DNA from: Cinnamomum chago | Taxonomy: Eukaryota; Streptophyta; Magnoliopsida; Laurales; Lauraceae | Assembly: GCA_038049695.1 (NCBI GenBank) | Contig: CP142452.1 | Location: 109,903,501 to 109,967,500 of the forward strand | Direction: 5' to 3' | DNA length: 64,000 nucleotides | Part shown: piece after piece, positions 34,501 through 47,520 of the stretch | Layout: each line of letters starts with the position of its first letter | Numbering within the stretch: the first letter of the stretch is position 1 | Translations under genes and position numbers: made by a program | Notes under the pieces: model-generated | What the model was told of the DNA's origin: nothing | What the model saw: the letters and a program-made list of their open reading frames with translations, nothing else | Databases searched by the model: none

Positions 34501-37500
34501 CAGCCTTTAAATCTTTTGTGTTGATTTTAAAATTCTCGTTGCTTAACAAGTACATCCAAAAGAAGCTAAACCCTCTTTAAGAACATTTTGGTCCTCCAAT
34601 CTATTTTGACATGGGAGTCGTCTGTTAAGTAAAGGAAGTCCCAAGCAAAGCCCAGGATTCTTATTTGAAGGGTGCTTGCCCAAATAGGTAGTTGGATTTG
34701 GAGACAAATCCAAGATTTTTATGTGGGTTTTGGAGAATTTCCATGTGGATTTTTTAAGCAGATCCAAGTCCCGCAAGTTGACTGCCCCCAAAAGCTTATA
34801 CTTGGGTGTGCCCCATCCCAAGGGCTTCTTTTTTCTTTTTTTTTCCAAGAATTCCTTATTGGAATCTCTTTTAACACAACTAGCAACAAACGCCCGTGCT
34901 GAGCCCTGGCCAAAACAAAGATATAGTAAATTATTATAATAATTAAAACTATAAAAGAAGAATCCACTATTATTATTTTTAAGAATCTTTAGAAGAAAAC
35001 AAAGTGGAAAAAGATCTTAAGATTTTATGGTAAAAGAAAGAAATTATCGTGAAAAATAATAATGAGAGTCTTGTAATACCACACCTATAAAATCTTTGTA
35101 AATTGAAAAAAATGCATGGGTTGAAAGTCCCCACTAAAAAAGAGAAAATTTTGGATGGAAGCAAAAAGAAAAAATAATACCATTCGAAGAAGGAAAAAAA
35201 TGAGAAATGAAAAAAAATGCATCCATTTTCCTACAAACACATCAATACCCAGCTGGGGCTCAGCTTGTTAGGTACATCGCGTGGAATGTGAGTGTGGCTG
35301 AGATGAGTTCCTTGAAAAAAAAAAAAAATAAAGAAGTAAAATAAATAAATAAAGGAAATCAATCCTTTAAGTAGTTTTCACTTTCCTATAAAGAAATAAG
35401 GTACAAATCAAACCAAAGATGCCATCATTCTTTGGAGCATCTCGGTGTAGATGAATCGATCCCGAAATTAAGAAAAAGAAAAATGTATTACCATTCTCGT
35501 GTACATCTGAACCATGGATCTTGAACATAAAGTAACTTACATACCAGTAAATAAACTTCTACAAAAAAGCCTAATCAATTTCATCATAAGATTTTGTCAA
35601 AGCAAACTTGTAGGCTCCTCTCCCACTCACCAGACCCACACCAATGCCCCAAAACACTACGAACTCGTTTTGAGCCTACTTACCATTAAAACACACCTGC
35701 TTAAACCTGCAACTCAAATCCACATCCAACCAAAAACACTTAAGAGAAAGAGACGTGTAGAATCCTTTCATTCTACATCAATGTTATATATTTATTTTAT
35801 ATATATATATATAAACAGATCCAAGGAGAAGAGGAAAGAAATGAAAAAAAAAAAAACTAATAGAGCAAAGATAATAATTGATTGTAAAAAAAATTCAAAT
35901 TGAATTGTTTGATGATAGTATCAACTGAGATAAAGGTCCTTCCATGGGATCTATACCTGGTGCAAGATAATGATAGAGAGCAATTTAATGGCTTTCATCA
36001 ATGTTGAGGCTCTGGATTTTACATGAATGTTGAAGCATCAAAACTAACCTCATTGCAATCATGTGCAATAAGTTTGACATCGATAATATATTGAAATATC
36101 AAATCTAAATGATGTGTCGAGTGTCTTTGAAGAACACATATTTGTGTGAGACTTTAGGGAAAATATTTGTATTGAGGGAGAGAGATTGTAGGGAAGATTT
36201 GATTTTATTCCTAATAAAGAGATTATAGGTATTAATGGAAGAGATTTGATTTAGATCTCATTCCTGTCAATTAGATGAGATTGCTCAGATTCTTTTTTAT
36301 TAGATGAGATCGATTGGAATTTTTTGAATTTAAAGGTTTGGATTTGATTCACAAAATCGTTGAAGAGATTACTTGAATGGAAATTCTTTTTGTAGTAAGG
36401 TGGATGGATAGATATTAGGGGATGAAGGAGATTTGTAGGAAAGTATTTCGGCATGATTGGAAACCGGAGGGCGGAATGGAAGGGCTTGATTGATTTTTAT
36501 AAAAGTAATTTAGTGGATTCAAATTATTTTGTTTGAGTTTTTGAATAACTTTCTAGTTTAGCAGTCTAGGGATGGGCCCCAAAAGTGATGTGGCAAATTT
36601 AGACTTTCTGGGCCCTTATAAAAAATAATTTTTATTTTATTAAAATTAGATATATTTTATTTTATATTAGTATAAATAATTTGAGAGAAAAAAGGCATAA
36701 AAATCTTGCACCCATCGATGACAAAAGGTGCCTAGGATATAAAATCTGCGTTAAAAAGAAAGATAGACGATTAAAAACCCTACCAATCTAAGCTGTGCCA
36801 AGATATAAAAACTTCATTAAAAAAAATTCCGACAGATGAAAAAAACCTTACCCATCTAAGTTGATCCAAATCTTAAAAAGAGCTGACATATAATTAAATT
36901 AAATGGTTAATCTAAAAATGAGATCCCCTTAGTTTCAAAAAAATGAATATAAGTTATTTAAAATCAATTGCAAACATAAGAATCATTTAGTGAACAAGTT
37001 AATGGCCATCTACAATCTGGTGGGTCCGATGGAGGGGTGGCCCCATGTAGATGCAACAAGTGCAAGGTTTGGCAAGTTGATTGGTTATTATAGAGTTTTT
37101 TTTTTTTTTTTAATGTATCGTAAGGTTTATAGGATCTTCGTTATGATCTTTATCTAGTAGGTCCCACTTCAAAGTGTGTATTGGTCAGCTTCTATGAAAT
37201 GGGCATGATAAAAAAAGATTGATAGATGGTTAAAACATTTTATCTTGTGAGATTCAAGCATATTTTAACGGATTAACATCCAAGACCTCACTTTCAGAAA
37301 TTGGCTTCCTTACTTACATGCTATGTGGGCCCACTGCATCACTCACAAAATGTTGTGTAGAGAATAGAGGAGAGAATATTTCGGTTTGTGGATGGGGAGG
37401 AGATTAGTAAGGTTAGGGGAGAGAATTCCGTTATTGCAATAGAAAGAGATTTTAGGGGATATTGATTGAGAGACTTTAGGAGATAAAATGTATGTATAGC

Positions 37501-38421
37501 AATACTTTTAGAGAAAAAATAGTGGAATGTGATGACATGACTCGTTAAATCATTGTAAAGTTTTTGTGTATATTTATTTAAAAGGAGAACTCCTTCGATG
37601 CTGACGTGGCACCTCTCACAGCCCACCTCCTCATTTGCTTTAATATATAACTAGTGTGCAGGCCATAATTAAGAAATTATTAGAAATATATATAAATATT
37701 TAAATAAATTATAAATGAATATTAATATATAATTCATAATAAAGATAGAAACTCATTAAAGAAACATTAGGTCGGTGGAAATATTTAGGGAAAAATCAAG
37801 TAAATAGTAAAGACTTTATGACATTAATTTGATTATATTTGTGCTTAGCCATAAATTGAGTGCGATTTCAGAATTAAATGTGGATTGTGGAATTAATTGA
37901 TTTCCACAATGGGCCCCACAGATTAATCTTACTAAATATTGAAAGGAAAATATGGGGAAAGAGTAGTAGAATATAGCTTATGAAAGTGGCCTGCGCTATA
38001 GTATAAAAAAAAAGCTCTTAGTGTGTTGGTATAAAAAAAAAGTGGACCCTGTAAATTGTGAGTTTGGAAATAAAGAATACTTGGATTTCATAACTAAAGA
38101 AAAATTATTATTGTATGCTATGTTTTAAGAAAGTGATAAGTATCAAATTTACATTGAGATATTTTAGGTGATGAGATTAGATTAGAAAGGTAATTTCAGA
38201 ATGTAGGATTGCAAAAAGTTTGAGGATGCGCCATGTGTCCCTCTCCGAAGAAGTCCCCTGCTGTCATGTGTCGCTCTCTGATGAAGAGGCTGCTGCTTAT
38301 ATATATATATATATATATATAATATAGTAGAATGTACAGTGCGAGTTAAATTTTTATTTTGATAGAAAGAGAAATTTGAAATAGAGAACCGAAAGAGATC
38401 TAACTTTGGATGGATTGGAAC
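34501..38421. other. Intergenic, AT-rich, no gene seen
   Basis: Very AT-rich, with runs of A and T, short ATAA and TTTA tracts, and a (TA)n microsatellite at 38299-38320. The many small open frames overlap on both strands and show no domain. The stretch 34600-34850 has open frames on both strands of about 70-100 codons but no recognisable protein. Confidence 0.4.
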
Positions 38422-38769
38422 CATAGTTATTAATTTCATTTTGTTTCGGCTGAAATGGCCGAAATTTTTCATTTCGGTCAAGTGGCCGAAATCAAAACTT
38501 TTCGGTTTGACTTTCGATTTTGAAATGGAATTTTACAAAATTATTTTTTTTTTACTTTTTTTACACATATATTTTGTATTTCTTATATTTTTCACAAAAT
38601 ATAATTCCAAAAAAAAAATATGTTTTTTTACTTATATATGTATATATATTATTTTATATTTTCCCCAAAATATAATTCCGAAAAATTTCGCCAAAACTCC
38701 GAATCGGCCGAAACTTTTGATTTTGCATGCCAGAGCGAAATGAGTTCCGAAACGATATTAACAACTATG
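38422..38769. mobile_element. hAT-like MITE, 348 bp
   Basis: The left end CATAGTTATTAATTTCATTT pairs with the right end (reverse complement CATAGTTGTTAATATCGTTT). ATTGGAAC flanks both sides (38414-38421 and 38770-38777), an 8-bp duplication as in hAT elements. Inner arms also pair through TTTCGGC..GCCGAAA blocks. No coding sequence. Confidence 0.75.
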
Positions 38770-38777
38770 ATTGGAAC

Positions 38778-40932
38778 GGAGATACAGTAGGAAAGGCTTT
38801 TGACGATGATAATGCAACAATCCTCTAAAGCTAATTTATATAAAGATTTGTAAATTTCTTTATTTTCTCTTTTTTAGAACATATTTGAAGGTAAGAAAGC
38901 CCTTAACAAGTCAGGTACGAAATTTATGACTTAGACCGATGCACTCCCTGAAATGGTAAATTTAATTCCTTTCAAATTAAATTGCCGAGGTAACATGTGC
39001 CCCATTTCATCACCTTTTCACTTCTTCCACAATATAATTATCGATAAATAATTAAATTAGTGAGAACACACTGCCCTCTGCTGTAGTAACCACCTTGTGC
39101 AAAATCCTACAATAAAAAGCATTGTTAAATTTTACTGCAGGGCATGTTTGTTTTTTAAATAATACATATGTTTTTCCAATTCAATACATATATAATGCGA
39201 AATTTTCTCCCAAGAGATATCCACGTGTGGACATTCTGATCCAAATGTTCTATACGTGGGGGCCATCAATAAACAATCGGGGCACCCTGAATTTCAAGCC
39301 GCCAACAATTAGGCTTGCCAATGGGCCGCCGGTCCGGGCTGGGCATGGGTTGTCCAAACCCGTCTCGAATATTGAGCGGGCTTGCCGGAGGTTGTCCAGT
39401 TATGGCCCTAAATTGAGCGGGCCTATGTCAAATCTCATCTCGTGCAGGCTCAGGTTGGGCCTGGGCCGGGGCCGGGCCTGTGCTTTAGCACAATCTTAAA
39501 CATAAGATCAACATTCTATAATTATTCCTATACATTCACTGAACTTTAAACCCAGCCACTATTATATATATTAGGTTTCTTTCTGCTGGAATTTTACCTC
39601 TCACAACTTATATGAAACTGCTTGTTTCTGTAGCTTTCCAACAATAGTAATACAACAACAACAATAAGAATAGCGGCAACAATTGAATAATAATGTTCAT
39701 TGCTACTCTTCGTGTAGTTCTTTTTTTCTTTTTTTTTTTTTTTTTTTTTTTCAGTCATGCAGTTGCTAAATTGCTATCACTATTTTTATTGTTATATTAG
39801 TTGTTCTAGTTAGCACTTTAATTCAAAATTCCCTTCATCTTTAATTTTTTTTTTAAATCAACCTCATTTCTCCATTAAAAGATGAACTAAACTCTAATTT
39901 TCTATAAAGAAAGTAAAAAATACTCAATGCCTAAAATACCATAATAACCTCATTATATTTTATTCTCTTCTAATTTAAAGCCTTTTGTATATACCCCCTA
40001 AGGTTTGTAGGATTTGTAAATAGGCCCTTGAGGTTTTAGTATATGTAAATAGGCCCATACTTTTTTCTTTTTAATGCCTTTCATGTCCCTAAAATCAATA
40101 TTCCTAACAAAAATGAGAAACCACCATAAGATTTTTGTTGGATTTTTAAATAAATGACAACTTTGCCCTTACATCCATTATTTTATCTTTAGTCTCAATA
40201 GTTTCTCTCAATAACTCTCTCATGCACATGACCAGAGGTGGGCCCTGGTCCAAGGCAGGGCCTAAGGACTGAATCCCCTACCCATATCTGAGAAAAGTTT
40301 AAAATTCCCTCATTCCCCTGTAAATTCTAAAAATTATGATGTTTTTTTTTTTTCATTTCCCCCTCCCCCCAATACTTCTTTCGCATAGAGCCAAACACCA
40401 TCTCCCTTGCAAATTCTAAAAATTAATATTTTTTTTATATTCGCCCATTCCACTAATTTTTTTTTACACCCCTACACATGAAGCATAATTATGTATTTTA
40501 AAACTTTTATCAATCCAACTATGGGTCATGTATGAATTAGATAAATTATAAATACATGTGTTGATTGTTGTCATGATTGAATTTAATAAAATGAACCTTA
40601 TATTGATAAAAAAAAAAAGGACTTATGTGGTGTTATTATTTTTCAATAAATGCAATTGTTAATTTTACATGTTTGGTAAAGAAATTGAGTTCAAGCTTTT
40701 TAAATTATGCACGTAAGTATAAAACAGATGTCCCGTCGTTTAAAGAAAAAAAAGTAAAGCTATCCTAGAAGGTTATTGGTTTTTGGGACACGCTGGTTAT
40801 TACTTTATTTTACATGTAAAATTACCAAACGGCCCGGCATTGGAACGAGTCTGTCCGATGTCTGAACCCTTGAACGAGTTTGCAGAGCTTCTCTCCATCT
40901 CTCGGTCTCTCGTCATCTCCATTTGAGTAGAG

Positions 40933-40933
<1 letters not shown>
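38778..40933. other. Intergenic, no gene seen
   Basis: AT-rich with a long T run (39720-39751). A GGGCC-rich patch at about 39312-39480 resembles the interior of hAT elements such as 30085-30504, but no matching ends or target duplication could be defined. Confidence 0.4.

Positions 40934-40959
<26 letters not shown>
40934..40959. repeat. (CT)n microsatellite, possibly in a transcript leader
   Basis: About 13 CT units, followed within 35 bp by TCTCAG|GTACGC, which looks like a donor of a leader intron. The following sequence to 43.1 kb contains no exon that I recognise other than the broken transposase downstream. Confidence 0.6.
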
Positions 40960-40967
<8 letters not shown>

Positions 40968-41714
40968 TCCTCTCTTCATCTCGATCTCAGGTACGCCCTT
41001 TCACCTCTCTTTCTCTGTCTCATCTGCTACTTCTCTAAGTCCGTCTCGCCCCATCTCTGCAGATCCCTATCTCTCATCTTCAACTCGTGTGAATCCGTCT
41101 TTCTGCAAATCTACCTATTTATCTCCCATTCATTCGGGAGTTGTTACGCTCCCTATGCATGGATTCACGGAGACTTGAAATTAGAAGTAAATAAACAGGG
41201 ATCTGCATTCTGGGTTTTGCTGTATTTTGCAGCGGGTTTTGGAAAGCAGGTTGAATATTGTAGACAAGTGTTTGATGTGTTTGATGAAATAGGCTGTCTT
41301 TTCCTGATAATAGAGCCCAACTCACGCACCCCCACATAATATACATTGTCCTAACTAGCTGAACAAAGCCAATGTCCTCTTTCTCTCTCTCTCAACTATG
41401 CTACAAAGGGCATGCCACTCAGAAATCCTCAGATTTGAAAACATGTGATTATAGTTCATTTATACAGCAAATGCACCTAATTCATTTTTTTCCTGTATGG
41501 ATTATTTGTTCCCATGAGCAATTTGAGATAGACTTTTGTTATTTTGCTCTTTCTTGTGAAAATCTGCATTGCATTATGTGATAGATTAAATTACCGAACA
41601 TGGTTATTACTTTTGGGTTGCCAATTGCTTTTATTGTTGAAGCAATGTGTCATTTATCCGCCCCTCAGTTGTATGTCTCAGCCACATTCATTTGCTGCAT
41701 CAGCTAATTCTTGA

Positions 41715-42010
41715 AAGCACAACACAAAGGGCCATTTTGCTTGCATAGAGTACATAGAAATTCATGGTCAAATTAGTTTTGTCAAAGGATTATTAAAGAG
41801 GTGAGAGGCAAAGGATATGAGGTGAGGGGTAAATGATATAAGGTAATGATGTAGATGGGACCATGGCTTAACTAGAATTTGAATTACTACAGTAATGGCT
41901 GGGTATTTATTTCCCATCTTCCCTTGATTCAACTTCCATTGAAGGGGAAATTATTTGATGGTCATTTTTGGATATACACATTTGATTGTTCATTTTTAAC
42001 CACTTAAATA
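41715..42010 (+). repeat. Dispersed repeat family, copy 1
   Basis: Block order: TTGCTTGCATAGA.TACATAGAAATTC, GTCAAATTAG, ATTATTAAAGAGGTG, GATGTAGATGGGACC, GG(C/T)TGGGTATTTATTT, and TTATTTGATGGTCATTTTTGGATAT. It matches copies at 42390, 62190 and 63000 in the same order. No termini with a target duplication were found. Confidence 0.7.
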
Positions 42011-42116
42011 AATATGATCCTACAAATCCGATTACACGAAATAGATAGGCCAAAAGGAAGGATTTGAATATGCTAGTGTTGCATGTTGTTTAGCTCTACG
42101 TGCTCATTATGTGGTC

Positions 42117-42250
42117 TTTTTCTCTCCCCTAGGTTGGAACAGTGGCAGGGGACTGATACTCTTCATGTATGTGATGACCAGGGATCGATCCATGGTCTTT
42201 CTCTTGTGATACCAAAGTGCCTTGCCATTGAAGCATCAGTGGTTTGGTTG
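42117..42250 (-). mobile_element. tRNA-derived SINE, 134 bp, minus strand, with target duplication
   Basis: TGTGGTC lies on both sides (42110-42116 and 42251-42257). On the minus strand it reads GGCAAGGCACTTTGGTATCAC, a B box GGATCGATCCC, GAGTATCA, CCAACCTAG and an A-rich tail, the same order and nearly the same length as the copy at 24602-24731. Confidence 0.7.
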
Positions 42251-42389
42251 TGTGGTCATTTACTCATTATTGCGGTATTCCAATATTATCATGCCTTGTG
42301 TTTCTATCATTTGTGAATCTCTGAATTTTAGCCGCTGACATCTGACTTTGGTTTGACAACCCATTCTATGTTGGACCGATAAATTATGT

Positions 42390-42610
42390 TACATGTGTTT
42401 AAATGAAGGAAGTGCATGAGAATGATACGAGGTGAGAGATGAAGGATATAAGGTAACAATATAGATGGGACCTCCACTTTCCAAGGATTAACATTACTAG
42501 GGTGATGGCTGGGTATTTATTTTTCATCCTCCCTTGATTCCATTTCCACTAAGGGGACCGCAAGGTTGTTTGATGATCCTTGATCTTTGGATATTTGGTT
42601 ATATGCTTTA
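42390..42610 (+). repeat. Dispersed repeat family, copy 2 (5'-truncated)
   Basis: Shares GAGGTGAGAG, ATATAGATGGGACCTC, GATGGCTGGGTATTTATTTT, CCTCCCTTGATTC and TTGTTTGATGATC with copy 1, only about 700 bp away in the same direction. Confidence 0.65.
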
Positions 42611-42906
42611 AAATTAACAAACCAATAGTGTCAATATTGATAATATTACCAAATACTGCTCAACTTGCATGTTGCAACCTATGGTCACAATTACATGAGG
42701 TTTGAGTTATGTGAACTCCTTGTTTTCTCATGGTATTTAAAGGATAATAGTATATTTATGTGAACTCCTTATCCTCATTTCACATTTCGATGTCTGTATC
42801 TGTATCTGGCAGTGTAGGCACTAGGAAGCACTTTTATTCCTTTGATCAGTAGACAGTAACATGAGTTTATCATGGTTTCCGTCATCATTTTAAGTCCATA
42901 TTAGTC

Positions 42907-42930
42907 GGGGGGGGGGGGGGGGGGGGGGGG
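42907..42930. repeat. Run of 24 G
   Basis: An uninterrupted G homopolymer, rare in plant nuclear DNA where A/T runs dominate. It could form a G-quadruplex or be partly an assembly artefact in length. Confidence 0.9.
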
Positions 42931-43101
42931 AACATATAGACAAACCCATATTTGATTTTGGACCCTGAATCACATATATTAATTTGTGGTGTTCACTAGG
43001 ATGTTTTTGGAATGACTTATATTCATATTGTTTTGGAATGAGTTATACACATTGGGTAGTTTTTTATGTTAACTTATATGGTTGTTTTCTTCACTCACAA
43101 C

Positions 43102-44330
43102 ATGGACAGGCAAGATCTTTTGATACTATTAACTTCTGCTGTTACAACAGTGCGTGTTTTATGGTATTGTTACCAGTATCTCATCGAAGATGAAGTTCAT
43201 GATTTATATCAAGGAGATATTGATCGGACACCCCCATAAATGTCTCAACGTATTTAGAATGAGCATTGGTTGTTTCATTGTATTAGCTAGTGAGCTAAGG
43301 TGTACGGACCTTCTAAGAGACCACCGTATGGTGAGTGTGGAAGAGCAGTTACTTGTCTATATTTTTATTAACTGTTGGCCACAGTGAAAGAAATCGAATA
43401 ATGGAGAACTAGTTTCAACATTCAAGGAAAACAACCAATTTCGACTCGACATTGGATGCAATAATAAAACTCGCTTCGTATTATGTGAAGCAATTAGAAG
43501 GAGAGTGTCCACCTGAGGTTGTGAATAATCCTTTGTTCTACCCTTTTTCAAGGTAATATTTTGAAAATGCATCAAATATGATACCATATACTATGCTTTT
43601 TTTAGCCAACCATGCACTATGTTTTGATGCATGTCACATTTGTTTATAGGATTGTGTTGGAGCAATAGATGAGGCACGTATCTCTGCATGGGTTAGACAT
43701 GAAGATCAAGTCTGTTGTCGCAATAGAGATGGTTGATTATCACAAAACGTGATGGTCATTGTATTATTTGATATGCATTTCTAATATGTTTTTGCTAGAT
43801 GAGTGGGATCAGCTGCGGATTCTAGGGTTCTTCAGGATTCAGTTTGGAGATGGCCCCATAACAGGTGACGTGTTCTAACCGGTACGATACTCTAAGCCCT
43901 TTATTATCGAATGCATAAAGCTTAGTACATTAAAGGCCTAACAAGAATGTCCTAAATTGTTCAGTATGAAAATATTTTCTCGTAGATGCCGGTTATGAGA
44001 ACACGCGTGGTTTTTGGTCCCCGCTGTGTTCTCTGTCACTGAAAAGAATGGTCAACAACGCAGGTGCCTAGAACTAAAGACGACCTGTTCAACTTGCTAC
44101 ACAACTTTATCCGACATTGGAATACTGAGGACAAATTATTCCGAGAGGCATTGAATGAGATAATGGACGTATATGCTTTGGTTGATGAACGAGATCACAA
44201 TGAAGGAGAGGACAATGTGTTGGTCCTAATGATGCGGATTGGCAATTCATGACCAGTTTGAGAGAACAATTGGCAAAAGATATGTGGGAAGCTAGCGGGA
44301 GGGAGAGCTTGATATGGTCTGTCTTACATC
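43102..44330 (+). pseudogene. Broken PIF/Harbinger transposase gene
   Basis: The coding-like start is at 43102 (MDRQDLLILLTSAVTT). A frameshift at about 43230 leads to KCLNVFRMSIGCF and VSVEEQLLVYIF, the helix-turn-helix-like region of plant PIF transposases. Another shift at about 43384 opens RNRIMEN, and a stop interrupts it. A probable intron (CAAG|GTAATA to TTTATAG) separates GECPPEVVNNPLFYPF from DCVGAIDEARISAWV, which holds the first conserved Asp of the DDE nuclease. Next come CCRNRDG, then stops, and GSAADSRVLQDSVWRW. The block with the second Asp is largely lost. KEWSTTQ and RTKDDLFNLL follow, then a deletion jumps to LHNFIRHWNTEDKLFREAL. Several stops, at least two frameshifts and an internal deletion make it inactive. 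Terminal repeats of the parent element were not found. Confidence 0.8.
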
Positions 44331-47300
44331 AATGTTTGTAGTGTTTATATTTATGTTGTCTATTATTGATGATCTTTTGAGAATAGTTAACAATGATTAA
44401 TGGACTAGTTGTGATGTCTAATGTGTGATATATTATGTTATTTATGTGCTTTATGTATGGAGTTGATTTATTGAAGTTCGGTGGGACACTAGATTGTTGA
44501 TATGAAGTGTTTAACCATGTACATGTACTAAACGGGTTGGATTTTTTTTTTTTCTTGAAATGCCCTTCCATCAAGGATAGACTCAGTCAAAATTTCATAA
44601 AGTTTTTCGAAGTTAGAAAAGTATTTGTTTGTCATTATTTTTTAAATTTCCCATTAAGTAATGTTTGTCATTAGTGTTTTTGTTTTTTTTTTTTTTTTTT
44701 TGGGATTTTGATCTTCTTATCAAATGTAGGTTTGAAGAAATTATCTTTGATTCCACTTTGCCAGCCAAATTTGCGGCGCCAAGAAATTCGTCAAAGAAGG
44801 ATTCCTCTCCGGTTATCAAACTTAACTTGCCTTGTGTATTATATGCAAATAGAATAAAGGAAAAACGCTTTTCTTAATTTGCTGATAGACGCTGAACAAC
44901 TAAATCAAATCTCCAACAAGAACGAAAACAAGAGAAGATAGAGAAATAATGAGAAAGAAACCATCAAGTTAATATGCGGAGCAGAGGATTAATTAAATAT
45001 AGACAATGCTAGCATGGTGGGGCCCACGTGTGTAGTTGTACCATTGGATCAGAACGTTCCCCGCTTGAGATGCATTGGCTAAATATCAATCCCATTTTCG
45101 GGAGGTTTGATCCAGTGGCCCAACTTGAGATACGTGCACCAGATGCTAGATAAAAATGTAGCCTCTAATTTTAATCATTCAATAAAAGTGATAATTTTGA
45201 TTCTAGAAACCCAAAAGGCCCACAAAAAGTAAATAAATAAATAAATAATGAAAGGAGAAAAAAAAAAAAAAAGACACTGCAAAATGATCCAATTATTCCT
45301 TCATTAAATTATCACTTATCAGACTCTGCATTAATTGAACAGTAGCTAATGTCATTCTAATTTTCAGAAAAATATAGATATATTAAATAGATGGATAGAA
45401 AAGGTGGAAAGAGAGATAGAGAGATTCATAATATATGACTAGCATAAAAACTCATACTAATCACGAGTATGCATGTAGAGATAGGATTCTATGTATGTTA
45501 GAAAGGGAAAAGATGGGAGTCCATAAATAGAAAAAGCATATTAGTAGAAAGTGGAGGGAGAGTATTAGCAGTAGTAGAAATAGAAAATGACTTTTGGTCA
45601 AAATTAAAAAGTAAAGTTAAAATTAGATCCAAAACATTCTAACTTAATATATTATAATAAGAAAAAATATAAATAAAACGAAAAACGAAAATGATGTCAA
45701 ATTTAAGAATTATACAATAAGAAGACCGATAGAAAACCGAATCCTTTGTGTCAATGAAACGGGAAAAAGTGAGAAATTGGGAAAAAGAGATTAAAAAAAA
45801 AAAAGAGATCTAGGAGGTTTGAAATGACAGAGATCGGGTTGAGTTCACGCGTTGTAACTTACAAAGCAAAAATGGATAATGGGTTAGAGGTCATGAAGAT
45901 ATTAGTAAGAGCGAAAAATACAGTTTCTTTTAGAAATAATAACAAATGTCAATGTTCAAACCACTTGTGTCCGTCTGAGGTACGTATCTTGTTGTTCCTT
46001 AGTCCCTGTAACTGATTAATTATCTTGTCATTCAAGTCAAATAGTGTAAATAATTATATACATTTGACTAAAGTAGTCAGTCTAGTATCTTCAAAGCAGT
46101 CGTTTAACCAAAATAGTTCTTTTATGTCATACATTCACTAGTAAGGTAATCTGTCTCTTTAATTCTTCTCTACTTTTATGGTTTGTGCACGTAAAGTTTT
46201 ACATAGATGATATGGATGCTAATAATGTGATTCTGGCCTAATAATGACTTGTTAACCACCACTTTTTTTAAAAACATTTACATTTGACAAGTAACCGACA
46301 TGGGAGTCGTTCTTACTACGTCCACACGTATATGGCCCAACACTTCCTCCTAATTGTCCTAGTATCTTTGATACAAATTAATCTTATCCAAAATAGGCTA
46401 TTCGCTTCGGCGTAAGAATGTGAATGGACATTCAATTATCGGATTATAAAATGAGTACTCACCTCCTTTTGAATCCAATTTATAACTGGGTCTGAATTAG
46501 TTCCGTCTAACGTAAAATCCCGTATAAAAAAAATGAAATATATATAGACATAATGTATGTTTTCTGCTGGTATATATTGAAGTTCCTCTACTAACCTATA
46601 TTTATTAAAACCACGTGTTAGTAGAGGCATTATAAATACTTTTCAATACTCTCCATTGAGTGGAAATTGGTTGGCATGTTTTAAAGCCCGATACATTTGA
46701 ACTCACACTCGGTTGATTTTGATTTCATATTAAATTTATTTTACTATTCAATTATATTAAAACCTCGAAGCATTAGTGGAGGCCGTGTAAATATTAATAA
46801 ATTATTGATGGGCAGGCAATCATTATAACAAAGGATCAATCTTTTGGTTACTGATCAGGTGAAAGCCCTCTTCGCCAGTGGGTTTCAATTCTCTATAAAT
46901 GGACATGATATAAACTTTATACATACATGTAACTCTCCTACGTACATGGTACCGTTGATGGCATGAAATGTCTTAAAATCTGAACCATCCATCTGGTCGC
47001 CAGTCAAAGGAAAGATGTTATGGGCGTGATGGATCAGAAAATTTGAGAATCTGTCCGGTCCTTTTTCTTGTCTCTGTTTTCAAATGTTAGCAGCTTTCCC
47101 AAGTTCCCCAGCAGGCGAAACGTCGCCATGCCGGGCAGGCACATGGAATAAGAATATGTTTTCTGTCATTGTCTTTATCTTTTTCTTTCTTGGCCTTCTG
47201 ATTCTCGTTCTGGGCGGGAAAGAAAGACAAATTTCCAATAGAGATCCAACGGCTAGGATTTTCATGATTTTGATTGGTGAAGGCCCACCAAATGGACCAT

Positions 47301-47409
47301 CGCTAGTTCGTATCCTCGTCTTAAAATAGTTGGCGTCATCATCTGTGTTTTTTTGTCTCCACACTCCACCCTCTTCTATCAGATTGCCGGGAAAGGCCCG
47401 CCTTCGGAA

Positions 47410-47413
<4 letters not shown>
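44331..47413. other. Intergenic, no gene seen
   Basis: AT-rich, with T runs at about 44540 and 44690 and A runs at about 45263 and 45793. The last about 150 bp (about 47270-47413) may be the promoter of the small gene at 47521, but no clear TATA box stands out. Confidence 0.4.

Positions 47414-47457
<44 letters not shown>
47414..47457. repeat. (TC)22 microsatellite in a 5' leader
   Basis: A perfect TC tract 60 bp upstream of the ATG at 47521, very likely within the 5' untranslated region. Confidence 0.9.
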
Positions 47458-47460
<3 letters not shown>

Positions 47461-47520
47461 TACATAAGATCTCTTTCCTTTCATCAAAGAAGAAAGAAAC
47501 CAACGCTCTTTAATCAAGCT

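Noticed and set aside
39312-39490. GGGCC-rich patch resembling a hAT interior
   Set aside because: No matching terminal repeats or 8-bp duplication could be located.
40923-41339. 138-codon open frame starting in a CT repeat
   Set aside because: The N-terminus is only Leu/Ser from the microsatellite; the remainder has no recognisable domain. It looks like leader or non-coding sequence with a donor-like site.
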